Positions 24,638-33,745 of a stretch of DNA of 64,000 bases are shown here, in pieces. The position numbers were made by a program, and so were the translations under genes. How positions within the stretch are numbered: position 1 is the stretch's first letter; every line of letters starts with the position of its first letter. The DNA comes from Planctomycetaceae bacterium (GTDB lineage Bacteria > Planctomycetota > Planctomycetia > Planctomycetales > Planctomycetaceae): contig JAHBXV010000015.1 of the NCBI GenBank assembly GCA_019636285.1, forward strand, positions 1 through 64,000, read 5' to 3'. Under the pieces are notes generated by a model. It ran no database searches and was not told the origin of the DNA. It was given only the letters and a program-made list of their open reading frames with translations.

Positions 24638-26469
24638 CCAGCCCGCCTCCGGAGAACGTCGTGACGAGGTGGCTCGATCCGCGGCGCTGGTTTCATCGCG
24701 TCGTGCCGCCGATGGCCGGAAACGAACCAGCCTCGATCGATTCGCCTGCCGCGCCGCCGCCTGAAACATTCTGGTGGCGCAATGTCGCGGCGGCGGGAAC
24801 TCTGGTCGTTGCCGGGCTGGTTCTGGCCGGTCGTTTGACGTGGCTGCAAGTCGTCGAACGGGAAGAATTTGGCAAACGCGCTGTACGGCAAAGCGTGGTC
24901 GAGGAGGAAACCGTTCCTCGTCCGGGAGACATCCACGATCGGGCCGGACGCCTGCTTGCCACCAGCGTCCAGACTTCGAGCCTGTACATCGTTCCCAGTC
25001 GAATTCGCGAGCGCTGGACGGTCGCGGGACAACTGGCGGATGCGTTGGAACTGAATCGTGACTCGCTCTACGAGCGAATCGCGTCGCACCGGCACTTTTT
25101 GTGGGTGAAACGCCGCCTGTCGGACGAGGAACTCAAACGGGTCCAGGCACTCGAGCTGCCCGCCGAGATCTGGGGGCTTCGAGCGGAGTATCAGCGGGTT
25201 TATCCCCTGGGCTCGCTCGCCGCGCATGTGCTCGGGCTGCGCGATGTCGATGGAATCGGGCATGGCGGCGTCGAACAGCAGTTTCAGGAACACCTGCGGG
25301 GAACCCCGGGGAAACGACGGCTGGTCCGCGATTCACGGGGCCGCGTCATCGAGTTGGATTCGACTCTGGAAGCCCGGGCCCGCGACGGTCGGCCCATTCA
25401 ACTGACTCTCGACGCGGTCGTTCAGCAGATTGTCGAAATTCAACTCGATGCCGTGATGTCGGCGTGGCAGCCGGAAGGGTGCTCGGCCATCGCGCTCGAT
25501 CCCGCGACGGGTCAGGTTCTGGCCATGGCATCGCGGCCGGCTTATGACCCAAACAATCCCGCGGCGGCTCCGCTCGGCGGGTGGAAGAATCGTGCGATCA
25601 GTGCGATCCACGAGCCCGGTTCCACCATCAAGCCGCTGATTGTTGCCCACGCCCTGCATCAAGACGCCATTCGCCGCGATGAGTCCTTCAACTGCGAATA
25701 CGGCCAGTATCGCATGGGTCGCAGAGTCCTCCACGACCATCACGCCTATGGACGGCTGAGCCTGGTCGATGTGCTGGTGAAGTCCAGCAACATCGGCATG
25801 GCCAAAATTGGCGAGCGGATGACGAACGCTGGACTTTACGAAGCGACCGTCGCCTTTGGATTTGGCCGACCGACGGGCATTGAATTGCCGGGGGAATTGC
25901 CGGGAATCCTCAGGCCATTGGACAAGTGGAATGGTTACTCAACGGGATCAATTCCCATGGGGCACGAACTGGCCATGACGCCATTGCAACTGATCGTCGG
26001 CCACGCGGCGCTCGCGAACCACGGCGTCTGGCAGCAACCACGACTGGTCCTCCCCACAGGTTCCTCCGCCGAAGATCGCTCGGTCCAGCAGCGAGTGGTT
26101 TCCTCGGAAATTGCCGACTGGATCGTTCAGGAACCCATGACCGAAGTCGTGCGGCGGGGGACCGGAACGCGTGCCAAACTGTCCGATCGCGTCGTATTCG
26201 GAAAAACTGGCACGGCTCAAGCGCTCACTCCGGAAGGAAGCTACCGTTCCGATCGCTATGTCAGTTCGTTCCTGGGGGGCAGCCCACCGGAGAATCCCCG
26301 ACTGCTTGTCCTGGTGGTCGTGGATCAAGCCGCCGAGGGAAGTGAGCAATTTGGGGGCAAAGTTGCTGCTCCCGCAGTGGCAGCCATTTTGAAGCAGTCG
26401 CTCGATTATCTCGATGGCGGCTCGGCAGGCGTGCTGACAGACCGCCCCGAAAAGTCGTCCCGCCGATGA
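24634..26469 (+). CDS. ftsI: Class B penicillin-binding protein (septal transpeptidase, FtsI type)
   Basis: A D,D-transpeptidase that cross-links septal peptidoglycan, anchored by one helix (VAAAGTLVVAGLVLAGRLTW, residues 51-70) with the catalytic domain in the periplasm. 611 residues. The dimerisation motif RPGDIHDRAGRLLATS (about 96-111) is present. All active-site motifs are kept: S330-T-I-K333, S384-S-N386 and K524-T-G. The N-terminal 45 cytosolic residues are Pro-rich. It overlaps the FtsL-like gene by 4 bp. No murE, mraY, ftsW, murC-G, ftsQ, ftsA or ftsZ follows; the next genes are for glycolate oxidation. Planctomycetes lack FtsZ, so its partner machinery must differ. Confidence 0.93.
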   Translation: MTSPPPENVVTRWLDPRRWFHRVVPPMAGNEPASIDSPAAPPPETFWWRNVAAAGTLVVAGLVLAGRLTWLQVVEREEFGKRAVRQSVVEEETVPRPGDIHDRAGRLLATSVQTSSLYIVPSRIRERWTVAGQLADALELNRDSLYERIASHRHFLWVKRRLSDEELKRVQALELPAEIWGLRAEYQRVYPLGSLAAHVLGLRDVDGIGHGGVEQQFQEHLRGTPGKRRLVRDSRGRVIELDSTLEARARDGRPIQLTLDAVVQQIVEIQLDAVMSAWQPEGCSAIALDPATGQVLAMASRPAYDPNNPAAAPLGGWKNRAISAIHEPGSTIKPLIVAHALHQDAIRRDESFNCEYGQYRMGRRVLHDHHAYGRLSLVDVLVKSSNIGMAKIGERMTNAGLYEATVAFGFGRPTGIELPGELPGILRPLDKWNGYSTGSIPMGHELAMTPLQLIVGHAALANHGVWQQPRLVLPTGSSAEDRSVQQRVVSSEIADWIVQEPMTEVVRRGTGTRAKLSDRVVFGKTGTAQALTPEGSYRSDRYVSSFLGGSPPENPRLLVLVVVDQAAEGSEQFGGKVAAPAVAAILKQSLDYLDGGSAGVLTDRPEKSSRR

Positions 26470-26602
26470 GACCTGACGAATTTCCTCCGGTAGCGTCTGA
26501 TCGACGGAGCGCCTACCATCAATGGGTCCGAGTGATGGGCGGCCAGTGACCGCCCACGTTCGCGGACCGTCCCTTCGAGACGAAACCGAGACAGCCTCTG
26601 TA

Positions 26603-28078
26603 ATGATGACCGCACACGAGATTACCCGCGCATCCGCTTCCGTTCCGGTCGGATTGCTTCAGGAATTGCGCGGCATCCTGTCGGCTGCGGCCGTTGTTGA
26701 TGAACCGCAGCGGCTGGTGGTGTACGAGTGCGACGGGTTCGTCGTCGAGAAGAACATGCCCGACGTGGTCGTTTTCCCGGAATCGACCGAGGAAGTCGCG
26801 GCCGTGGTGCGGGCCTGTAATCGCCACAATGTCCCGTTTTTGCCGCGGGGCGCGGGGACCAGTCTTGCCGGAGGGTGCCTGCCGGTCGGCGGCGGCATCA
26901 TGATCGCCCTGACCCGCATGAAGGCGATCCACGAAATCAACCTGCGCGATCGCTATGCCGTGGTCGACCCTGGGCTGGTGAACGTGCATCTCACCCAGAA
27001 ACTGAAGGGGAGCGGCTATCACTACGCTCCCGATCCATCGAGCCAGGGAGCCTGTACGCTCGGCGGCAACTTCGCCACGAATTCCGGCGGACCGCACACC
27101 CTGAAATACGGCGTCACCGTCAACCACGTGCTGGGAGCGGAAGTCGTCCTCGCGAATGGAGACGTCGTGATGCTCGGCGGTCCGACGGAAGACATTCCCG
27201 GCTACGATCTGACGGGGTTGTTCGTCGGCAGCGAAGGAACTTTGGGAATCTGCACCCGTCTGTGGGTGCGGCTGACACGTGACCCGGCCGCGTACCGAAC
27301 GATGCTGGCCGTCTTCGAGACCGTCGATGACGCGACCGTCGCAATCAGCGAAATCATCGGCGCGGGGATTGTCCCGGCTGCCCTCGAAATGATGGACCAG
27401 GGAATCATCGAAGCCGTCGAGGCCGCGTTCCACTTTGGATTTCCCTTGGACGCCGGGGCCGTCCTGCTCATGGAAGTCGATGGGCTGGAACTGGAAGTCG
27501 ACGCCGAGGCGACGCGCATGGAGTCGATCTGCACGGCATGCGGCGCCCGTGAAGTTCGGCGGGCGAACTCCCCCGAAGAACGCCTCAAGCTTTGGAAATG
27601 CCGGAAGCAGGCTTTTGGCGCGATAGGCCGACTTAGCCCCAGCTACTGCACGCAAGATGGTGTCGTGCCGCGCACGAAGTTGCCACAGATCCTGCAGCAC
27701 ATTCAGGACGTCTCGCGGCGGTACGATGTGCGGATCGTGAATGTCTTCCACGCGGGGGACGGAAACATTCACCCCATCCTGCTGTTCGACGAGCGCGACC
27801 CCGATCAGGTCGAGCGCGTGCTGGCGGCGAGCGACGAAATCCTGTCTCGCTGCATCGACCTGGGGGGCAGCGTGACGGGAGAGCACGGGATCGGCGTCGA
27901 AAAGATCAACTTCATGTCCCGCCTGTTTTCGCCGGACGATCTCGCGGTCATGGGATTGATTCACGACTGTTATAATCCAGAGGGACGACTGAGCCCGGGA
28001 AAGATGCTGCCAGTCCTGGCGGGATGCGGAAACGAACACATGCCGCGTCGGGTGCCGGGCCGCAAAGCGGCACTGTAG
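26603..28078 (+). CDS. glcD: Glycolate oxidase FAD-binding subunit GlcD
   Basis: An FAD-linked 2-hydroxyacid dehydrogenase subunit that oxidises glycolate to glyoxylate. The PCMH-type FAD domain has PRGAGTSLAGGCLPV (about residues 79-93), APDPSSQGACTLGGN and GGPHTLKYGVTVNHVLG. The C-terminal domain carries GVVPRTKLPQILQHI, NVFHAGDGNIHPILL (about 390) and GSVTGEHGIGVEK. About 490 residues, as usual. Two adjacent ATG codons (26603, 26606) are candidates; there is no strong ribosome site. First gene of a glcD-glcE-glcF-HAD run. It may act on D-lactate instead or as well, but the three-subunit context favours glycolate. Confidence 0.93.
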   Translation: MMTAHEITRASASVPVGLLQELRGILSAAAVVDEPQRLVVYECDGFVVEKNMPDVVVFPESTEEVAAVVRACNRHNVPFLPRGAGTSLAGGCLPVGGGIMIALTRMKAIHEINLRDRYAVVDPGLVNVHLTQKLKGSGYHYAPDPSSQGACTLGGNFATNSGGPHTLKYGVTVNHVLGAEVVLANGDVVMLGGPTEDIPGYDLTGLFVGSEGTLGICTRLWVRLTRDPAAYRTMLAVFETVDDATVAISEIIGAGIVPAALEMMDQGIIEAVEAAFHFGFPLDAGAVLLMEVDGLELEVDAEATRMESICTACGAREVRRANSPEERLKLWKCRKQAFGAIGRLSPSYCTQDGVVPRTKLPQILQHIQDVSRRYDVRIVNVFHAGDGNIHPILLFDERDPDQVERVLAASDEILSRCIDLGGSVTGEHGIGVEKINFMSRLFSPDDLAVMGLIHDCYNPEGRLSPGKMLPVLAGCGNEHMPRRVPGRKAAL

Positions 28079-28140
28079 CTCGTCGATATCCCCCCTTTGT
28101 AAGACGATTGACCGACTCGCAAACCGTTGGCTAAGCATTG

Positions 28141-29367
28141 ATGCCCTCCGTCTTCACACCGTCGACGCAAACTGAACTCGCGAGATTCGTTGCCGGGAAC
28201 GCGGCAGGTTCTCGCCAACGATTGCGACCAATCGGCGGACGGACCACGCTCTCGGCGAACGTCGCCAACTCGGAAGAGATCTGCGAGATTCGCCTGGGAG
28301 ACCTGAAGAGCCTGGTCGACTACCCGGCACGGGACATGACGGTCACCGTGGAAGCCGGGATGACCGTCGCGGAATTGCAGTCCATACTCCAAAAGGAGAA
28401 ACAGCGACTGCCGGTCGACTTCGCACAGGCCACGCGGGCAACGATCGGCGGGGCTGTCGCGATGAATGCCAGCGGCCCCCGGCGTGCCGGACACGGATCG
28501 CTGCGGGATTACCTGATTGGTGTCAGTGCGGTCGATGCGCAGGGTCGGTTATTCCACGGCGGTGGTCGCGTCGTCAAAAATGTCGCCGGATACGACCTGT
28601 GCAAACTCGCCATCGGCAGTCGCGGCACGTTGGCGATCCTCACGCAGTTCACGTTCAAGCTGCGTCCGCTGCCGGAAGCGGAAGGGCTGATCTGGACAAC
28701 ATTCGACACGTTCGCCGAGATTGAGAATGTTCTCGAACGACTGCTGGTTTCAGCCGCTCGACCAGTCGCGGTTGAGGTCTTGACCCCACCGGCAGCCGCG
28801 GTCATCGCGAATGCCGCCCATGCCAGCCTGCCGATCGATCGCCCCGTTCTTGTGATTGGCGTGGAAGGGACGGAATCGACCGTCATGTGGCAGATCGAGC
28901 AACTGCGGCGGGAGATGGTTCCATTTGGCGTGCAGGATCTCCAGACCTGCACCAGCGAAGCTGCTTCGCCGGTCTGGTCGGCTTTGACCGAATTTCAGAC
29001 GCCAGCCGATGACCCCATCACGTTTCAGGCGAATCTGCGTCCCTCCCGCGCGATGGAATTCCTGACGTTAGCCCACGCTGCAGGAGTTCTGGCCCAATGC
29101 CACGCAGCGAACGGACTCATCGTGGGGCATATTCCTGCCGAACCCGGCGGGGGAACTCCACCGCTTGGCACGCTGACCAAACTCCGGGAATTCGCTCGCA
29201 CCGCCGGAGGCAACCTGACAGTGCGGCATGCCGATGAAAACCTCTCCTCGCGAATCGACTGGCTGGGTGATCCCGAGCCCAGCGCGACGTTGATGAGACA
29301 ATTGAAGAAGAAACTGGACCCGCATGAGTTGCTCAATCCCACGTGGTTCGACGGTGCTGGCAAATAG
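28141..29367 (+). CDS. glcE: Glycolate oxidase FAD-binding subunit GlcE
   Basis: The second FAD-fold subunit of the glycolate oxidase complex, about 408 residues. It shows the short FAD-binding domain: RPIGGRTTL, LVDYPARDMTVTVEAGMTVAEL, ATIGGAVAMNASGPRRAGHG and GRVVKNVAGYDLCKLAIGSRGTLAILTQ, all in GlcE order. It lacks the HAGDGNIHP metal-site motif of GlcD, as the family does. ATG at 28141 is used; the preceding TTG at 28138 is also open. It lies 62 bp after glcD and 61 bp before glcF. Confidence 0.92.
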   Translation: MPSVFTPSTQTELARFVAGNAAGSRQRLRPIGGRTTLSANVANSEEICEIRLGDLKSLVDYPARDMTVTVEAGMTVAELQSILQKEKQRLPVDFAQATRATIGGAVAMNASGPRRAGHGSLRDYLIGVSAVDAQGRLFHGGGRVVKNVAGYDLCKLAIGSRGTLAILTQFTFKLRPLPEAEGLIWTTFDTFAEIENVLERLLVSAARPVAVEVLTPPAAAVIANAAHASLPIDRPVLVIGVEGTESTVMWQIEQLRREMVPFGVQDLQTCTSEAASPVWSALTEFQTPADDPITFQANLRPSRAMEFLTLAHAAGVLAQCHAANGLIVGHIPAEPGGGTPPLGTLTKLREFARTAGGNLTVRHADENLSSRIDWLGDPEPSATLMRQLKKKLDPHELLNPTWFDGAGK

Positions 29368-29428
29368 CGAGTCGAAGCACGCCGATTGAGCCGTTGTTGA
29401 TGTTCTCTTCCCGGAAGTACGTAGAATC

Positions 29429-30775
29429 ATGTCGGCAAATTCGCCCACTCAAGCTGCCTCACCGTCAACGGCGACGCCGCTGGGGGCCACGATCCCTTAC
29501 GAACGCTTTCTGGACTGCGTTCATTGCGGTCTTTGCACGGCGTCGTGTCCGACTTACCTCGAAACCGGCGACGAAAACAACAGCCCTCGCGGCCGCATTT
29601 ACCTGATGCGGGCGGTCACCGATGGACGGCTTGAACTGACCGACACAGTTCGTGGTCATCTCGACTTGTGTCTCGACTGCCGCAGTTGCGAATCGGCCTG
29701 TCCCTCCGGCGTGCAGTACGGTCGCCTGATCGAACCATTCCGCGTCGAGACGCAGATTCGCGATCGCCGCGAAGGGCGAACTGAACCCGATTCCTGGTTT
29801 CAGCAATGGATTCTGTACGGCATGTTTCCGTACGCCGGTCGGCTGCGGATGTCGCTGGCTCCCGCTCGCTGGGCTCAACAGCTTGGTCTCGACCGACTCG
29901 CGGAAAAGATGGGGCTGGTTCGCCTGTTGCCGGCGAAGCTCCAGCGCATGCATCGTCTGCTGCCGCCGCTGAAACCGCGTGGAGCCGCCATTCCTCACTT
30001 GTTGCCAGCCAAAGGCGAGCGGCGCGCCCGCGTGGGGCTGTTTACTGGCTGCGTCGCTGACGCAATGTTCCATCACCTTCACTGGGCGACGGCCCGCGTG
30101 CTGCAAGCGAACGGCTGCGATGTCATCACGCCGCGCGACCAGGTCTGTTGCGGTGCGATTCACTATCACAGCGGGGCAGGGGATCCCGCGCTCGCCTTGG
30201 CAACGGCCAACAGCCGCATCTTTGGCGCGGAAGACCTTGACGCCGTGATCGTCAACGTCGCCGGTTGCGGTTCGATGCTGAAAGACTACGGCCACGTCGC
30301 GGAGGAAGTAGCACCGGGATCGCAGGAAACGGCCGAATTGCTGGGTCACTTCGCCGGTCGTGTTCGCGATGTCTCCGAATTCCTCGCGGAATTGGGGCCA
30401 CTCGCACCGCCAACGCCGGTTCCGCTGAAGGCCACTTACCACGATGCGTGCCATCTGTGCCACGCGCAACAGATTCGCCAGCAACCGCGCCAATTGCTGT
30501 CGCTCGTGAAGGGCCTCGAACTTGTTCCGCTGCACGAATCGGAAATCTGCTGCGGAGCCGCGGGAAGCTACAATCTCACTCAGGGCGAGATGGCGGATCG
30601 CCTGGGTCGCCGGAAGGTGGAGAACATCATCGCGACCGGCGCGGAGGTGGTCATCATGGGGAATGTCGGCTGCTCGCTGCAGATTCAGGCCGAACTCAAA
30701 GCGGCTGGAAGTTCGATCCGCGTGCTGCATCCCATGGAAATTCTTGACGAGGCTTACAAGCCAGCCGAGGAATGA
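29429..30775 (+). CDS. glcF: Glycolate oxidase iron-sulfur subunit GlcF
   Basis: The electron-transfer subunit passing electrons from GlcD/GlcE flavins to the respiratory chain. 448 residues. Two 4Fe-4S ligand sets are clear: CVHCGLCTASCPTYLE (about residues 31-46) and CLDCRSCESACPSG (about 80-93). Two CCG domains follow, VCCGAIHYHSGAG (about 239) and ICCGAAGSYNLTQ (about 371), typical of the heterodisulfide-reductase-like part of GlcF. It starts 61 bp after glcE and is followed 15 bp later by a HAD phosphatase. Confidence 0.94.
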   Translation: MSANSPTQAASPSTATPLGATIPYERFLDCVHCGLCTASCPTYLETGDENNSPRGRIYLMRAVTDGRLELTDTVRGHLDLCLDCRSCESACPSGVQYGRLIEPFRVETQIRDRREGRTEPDSWFQQWILYGMFPYAGRLRMSLAPARWAQQLGLDRLAEKMGLVRLLPAKLQRMHRLLPPLKPRGAAIPHLLPAKGERRARVGLFTGCVADAMFHHLHWATARVLQANGCDVITPRDQVCCGAIHYHSGAGDPALALATANSRIFGAEDLDAVIVNVAGCGSMLKDYGHVAEEVAPGSQETAELLGHFAGRVRDVSEFLAELGPLAPPTPVPLKATYHDACHLCHAQQIRQQPRQLLSLVKGLELVPLHESEICCGAAGSYNLTQGEMADRLGRRKVENIIATGAEVVIMGNVGCSLQIQAELKAAGSSIRVLHPMEILDEAYKPAEE

Positions 30776-30790
30776 GCGAGTTTGTGAGTC

Positions 30791-31459
30791 ATGGTGAGCG
30801 CGAAGACAATTGATGCCGTCTGTTTCGACCTCGACGGGCTGATGTTCAATACCGAGCATGTCTTTCATGAGGCGGGGGACATTCTGCTGCGCCGCCGGGG
30901 CCATGCGATGACGCGCGGCGCGATGAACGCCATGCTGGGCCTGCGTCCGCTTGAGTCGTTTCGGTCGCTGTGCACCCATCTCGATCTGTGCGAAGAGCCG
31001 GCCGACCTGCTCGCCGAGTCGCGAATCATTTTCGAGAGTCTGCTCGATACGCGACTGAAGCCCATGCCGGGGCTGATCGAACTCCTCGACCGCCTCGACG
31101 CGGCCGGCCTACCCATGGGAGTCGCCACGTCGTCGCCGCGCGACTATCTCTCCGCGATCCTCGGACGGTTCAGCCTGATGGATCGTTTCGTCGTCACGCT
31201 GACGGCCGAAGATGTCACGCACGGCAAGCCCCATCCCGAAATCTACCTCAAGGCCGCCAGCGTCCTGGGGGTCTCTCCAGAAAAGATGCTGGTGCTGGAA
31301 GACACCCAGACGGGGACACGCGCCGGCAGCGCGGCGGGTGCGTACGTGATTTCCGTTCCCCATGAACACACGGCCGACCACGACTTTAGCGGCGCACGGC
31401 AGATCGCCCTCGGGGGGCTTGGTGACCGGTTGATTTATGACCTGCTGGGGTTCGCATAA
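30791..31459 (+). CDS. HAD-superfamily phosphatase (phosphoglucomutase/phosphoglycolate-phosphatase-like)
   Basis: A 222-residue HAD subfamily IA hydrolase. Motif I is CFDLDGLMFNTE (nucleophile Asp13 and Asp15), motif II is VATSSPRD, motif III Lys lies in GKPHPEIYLKA (about 149) and motif IV in LVLEDTQTGTRAG. It lies 15 bp after glcF. A phosphoglycolate phosphatase would feed glycolate into GlcDEF, which makes that the most economical role, but the DGLMFNTE signature also fits the beta-phosphoglucomutase-like branch acting on sugar phosphates. Substrate left open. Confidence 0.85.
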   Translation: MVSAKTIDAVCFDLDGLMFNTEHVFHEAGDILLRRRGHAMTRGAMNAMLGLRPLESFRSLCTHLDLCEEPADLLAESRIIFESLLDTRLKPMPGLIELLDRLDAAGLPMGVATSSPRDYLSAILGRFSLMDRFVVTLTAEDVTHGKPHPEIYLKAASVLGVSPEKMLVLEDTQTGTRAGSAAGAYVISVPHEHTADHDFSGARQIALGGLGDRLIYDLLGFA

Positions 31460-31608
31460 CGCGGCTGGGACTGAAATGGCTGGTCCGACCGGCCAATTCT
31501 GCCTGTGACCGGACCATAAAATCACGCCTATTGATCTTCGTCGCCACCATCTGCCGATTCTGAAAGAACGGTCTCTTCGTTCGGGAATCCTTCGAGGCAG
31601 GCGGGGAC

Positions 31609-32628
31609 ATGCGCATTCTGTACGGCGCGAACTCGCAGGGGCAGGGGCACCTTTCCAAGGCGGCGGTCCTGGTCCCGCGTCTGGAAGCGCGCGGACACGA
31701 GGTTCGCGTTGTCACGTCCGGTCCGCCAGTTCCCGAAAGCTACAAATTCCGCTGGCATCGCCATCTGGACGGCCTGGCGTATGCGATCCGCGGCGGTCAG
31801 ACCGACTTTCGGAAGACCGCGATGGAGTGGCTCAGGAACTCACCGCGAATTCTCAAGAGCCTGTCTCGGCTGCGTGGGCTGGTCCAGGAATTTCAGCCCG
31901 ACCTGATTCTCAGCGACTTCGAGCCATTGACCGCCAGCCCGCTGGTGGGAAGCCGCTGCGAGGTCATCTGCGTCAGCCGGCAGGTCGCCTTGTTCGACCG
32001 CGCGATTTCCATGCCCGATGAAGCATCGCTTGAGCGAAAGCTGGCTCGGACGGTCATCCGGTTGTTCACGGCCGGCGCGGACCGGCTGTTTGGCTATCAC
32101 TACGAGCCGGCTTCTTATCGTTGCCTGCCGCTGGTTGTTAGACCGGAACTGGCCACCGTTCAACCCGACGAAGGTGAGCACCTGCTGGTTTACTGCCACA
32201 GCGAGAGCTCCGAGGAGCTAGTGGAATGGGCCAATCGCCGCCGCCAGCGCGTCATTGCGTACGGCTTTCCCGAAGTGCCACGAGGTCGTCGCGGCCACGT
32301 GGAATTCAAGCCAGCCGGACGCGAGTCGATGCTGGAAGACCTGCGAACCGCTCGCGGCGTTCTCACGAATGCCGGATTAACGACCCCGATCGAAGCTTTT
32401 CTGCTTGGAAAGCCCACGGTCGTCATCCCGATTCGGCGGCAGTGGGAACAACTGGTGAATGCCCGCCACCTTGAGTCTGCTGGACTCGCGGCTTCGTCCG
32501 AGTCGTTCGATCCTGAACTGGTCCTGAAGACGCCTCCGCCGCCGCGAGACCATCCCCTCAAGGGTTGGTTGGGAGCTTCGCCCGAAGTGATTCTGGATGT
32601 TCTGCTCGGCGAACGTCGGGCGGCATAG
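31609..32628 (+). CDS. MJ1255/MurG-like glycosyltransferase
   Basis: A GT-B fold protein of 339 residues resembling the MJ1255 group. The N terminus MRILYGANSQGQGHLSKAAV has the Gly-rich GxGH loop seen in MurG and UDP-glycosyltransferases. The central QPDLILSDFEP is a typical inter-strand segment, and the C-terminal donor region reads VLTNAGLTTPIEAFLLGKPTVVIP, where MurG-like proteins bind the nucleotide-sugar. A Gly-rich ribosome site precedes ATG 31609. Product unknown; convergent with thiL. Confidence 0.8.
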   Translation: MRILYGANSQGQGHLSKAAVLVPRLEARGHEVRVVTSGPPVPESYKFRWHRHLDGLAYAIRGGQTDFRKTAMEWLRNSPRILKSLSRLRGLVQEFQPDLILSDFEPLTASPLVGSRCEVICVSRQVALFDRAISMPDEASLERKLARTVIRLFTAGADRLFGYHYEPASYRCLPLVVRPELATVQPDEGEHLLVYCHSESSEELVEWANRRRQRVIAYGFPEVPRGRRGHVEFKPAGRESMLEDLRTARGVLTNAGLTTPIEAFLLGKPTVVIPIRRQWEQLVNARHLESAGLAASSESFDPELVLKTPPPPRDHPLKGWLGASPEVILDVLLGERRAA

Positions 32629-32648
32629 TCGGCCTCTTTTCGCCGCCG

Positions 32649-33566
32649 TCAGCTCAATTCATGCGTCCAGCCGGTTTCTGGCAATGGCTCGACGTTACCG
32701 TTTCGTACGAGTCGGCAACCCGCTTCGGCGGTGACCGTCCCCACGCGACATAACGGGGTCTCCGACGTCCACTCCCGCAACAAACGGCTGCCATCGTCTG
32801 GAGCAACCGCGAAGAGGAGTTCAAAGTCTTCGCCGTCGCTCAACGCGCGACGGAGACGTTCTTCGGGAGGGAGGTCGCTCGGCACATCGGCTGAGATGGG
32901 AATCGCGTCGCCATCGATCGTCACGCCGACGTTGCTCTCGCGGGCCAGGTGATGCACGTCGGCGGCCAGGCCATCGCTGATGTCGATCATGGCGTGGACC
33001 TCCACGAGTTCCATCAGCAGGGCGGCTTCGCGAACGCGAGGTTCAAATCGTAAATGACGTCCTGTCAGGCTGCCGCCAAGCGAACCGGTCACCATCAGCC
33101 AGTCGCCCGGTTTCGCGCCGGACCGCTGGACCGATCGCCCATTCGGCTGGCCGACGACGGTCACGCAGGTGACAAGCGGCCCGCTCCAGACGTTGGTATC
33201 GCCCCCCGCGAGAATAACGTCGTAGTCCCGCGCCAGGTCGAGCACTCCCTGCGTCAGCCGTTCGGCCAAAGATCGTCCATGGCTGGCGGGAAGGGCGATC
33301 GCCAGGAACGCGGCGACCGGACGGCCTCCCATCGCGGCGATGTCTGAGAGATTAACGGCCAGAGACTTCCGGCCGACGAGTTCCGGAGCAGCCTCGTCGA
33401 GCCGAAAATGCGTCCCGTCCATCAGCATGTCGACGGCGACAAGCGACTCACCGGCGGGACCATTCGCCAGAACAGCGGCGTCGTCCCCGATTCCCAGCGG
33501 AACCAGGGGCGAGCTACCGGTCCGGCGGCGGATCGACTCGATGAAATCAAACTCGGAACGCGACAT
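32649..33566 (-). CDS. thiL: Thiamine-monophosphate kinase
   Basis: Phosphorylates thiamine monophosphate to the active cofactor thiamine pyrophosphate. 305 residues from ATG 33566 (MSRSEFDFIESI); the longer frame to 33617 lacks family similarity. Motifs: VPLGIGDDAAVL (about residues 23-34), AVDMLMDGTHF, KSLAVNLSDIAAMGG, ILAGGDTN, MIDISDGLAADVHHL (about 193) and SDGEDFELLF near the C terminus, all ATP/Mg sites of ThiL. Alone on this strand; thiO, acting earlier in thiamine synthesis, is at 43103-44206. Confidence 0.94.
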   Translation of the reverse strand: MSRSEFDFIESIRRRTGSSPLVPLGIGDDAAVLANGPAGESLVAVDMLMDGTHFRLDEAAPELVGRKSLAVNLSDIAAMGGRPVAAFLAIALPASHGRSLAERLTQGVLDLARDYDVILAGGDTNVWSGPLVTCVTVVGQPNGRSVQRSGAKPGDWLMVTGSLGGSLTGRHLRFEPRVREAALLMELVEVHAMIDISDGLAADVHHLARESNVGVTIDGDAIPISADVPSDLPPEERLRRALSDGEDFELLFAVAPDDGSRLLREWTSETPLCRVGTVTAEAGCRLVRNGNVEPLPETGWTHELS

Positions 33567-33695
33567 ACCCGTGATTCTGCCGCACGGGGTGTCGCCTGTC
33601 GAATCGAGAGGCATCATTACCGAGCGGTCGGCACCGGTTCCGGGCGGGATGCATTGGGCTCTGCCCGTGCATCCTGTTGTGGCCGATCAGCGGAA

Positions 33696-33725
33696 GGCAC
33701 ACTGGCGGAGCCAGTGGCACACGAA
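33696..33725. repeat. REP-like palindrome (copy B)
   Basis: Single unit GGCACACTGGCGGAGCCAGT followed by GGCACACGAA, the complement of the unit at 50043-50073 apart from one loop base. It lies in the 179-bp gap between thiL and the HtrA gene, both on the minus strand. Confidence 0.75.
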
Positions 33726-33745
33726 GATTCAGCCATGACAAAGCG

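Noticed and set aside
26519-28138. 539-residue minus-strand open frame across glcD
   Set aside because: Antisense shadow created by GC-rich third positions; the plus strand encodes clear GlcD motifs and the antisense product matches nothing.
29465-30979. 504-residue minus-strand open frame across glcF
   Set aside because: Same shadow effect; the plus strand carries the iron-sulfur Cys motifs.
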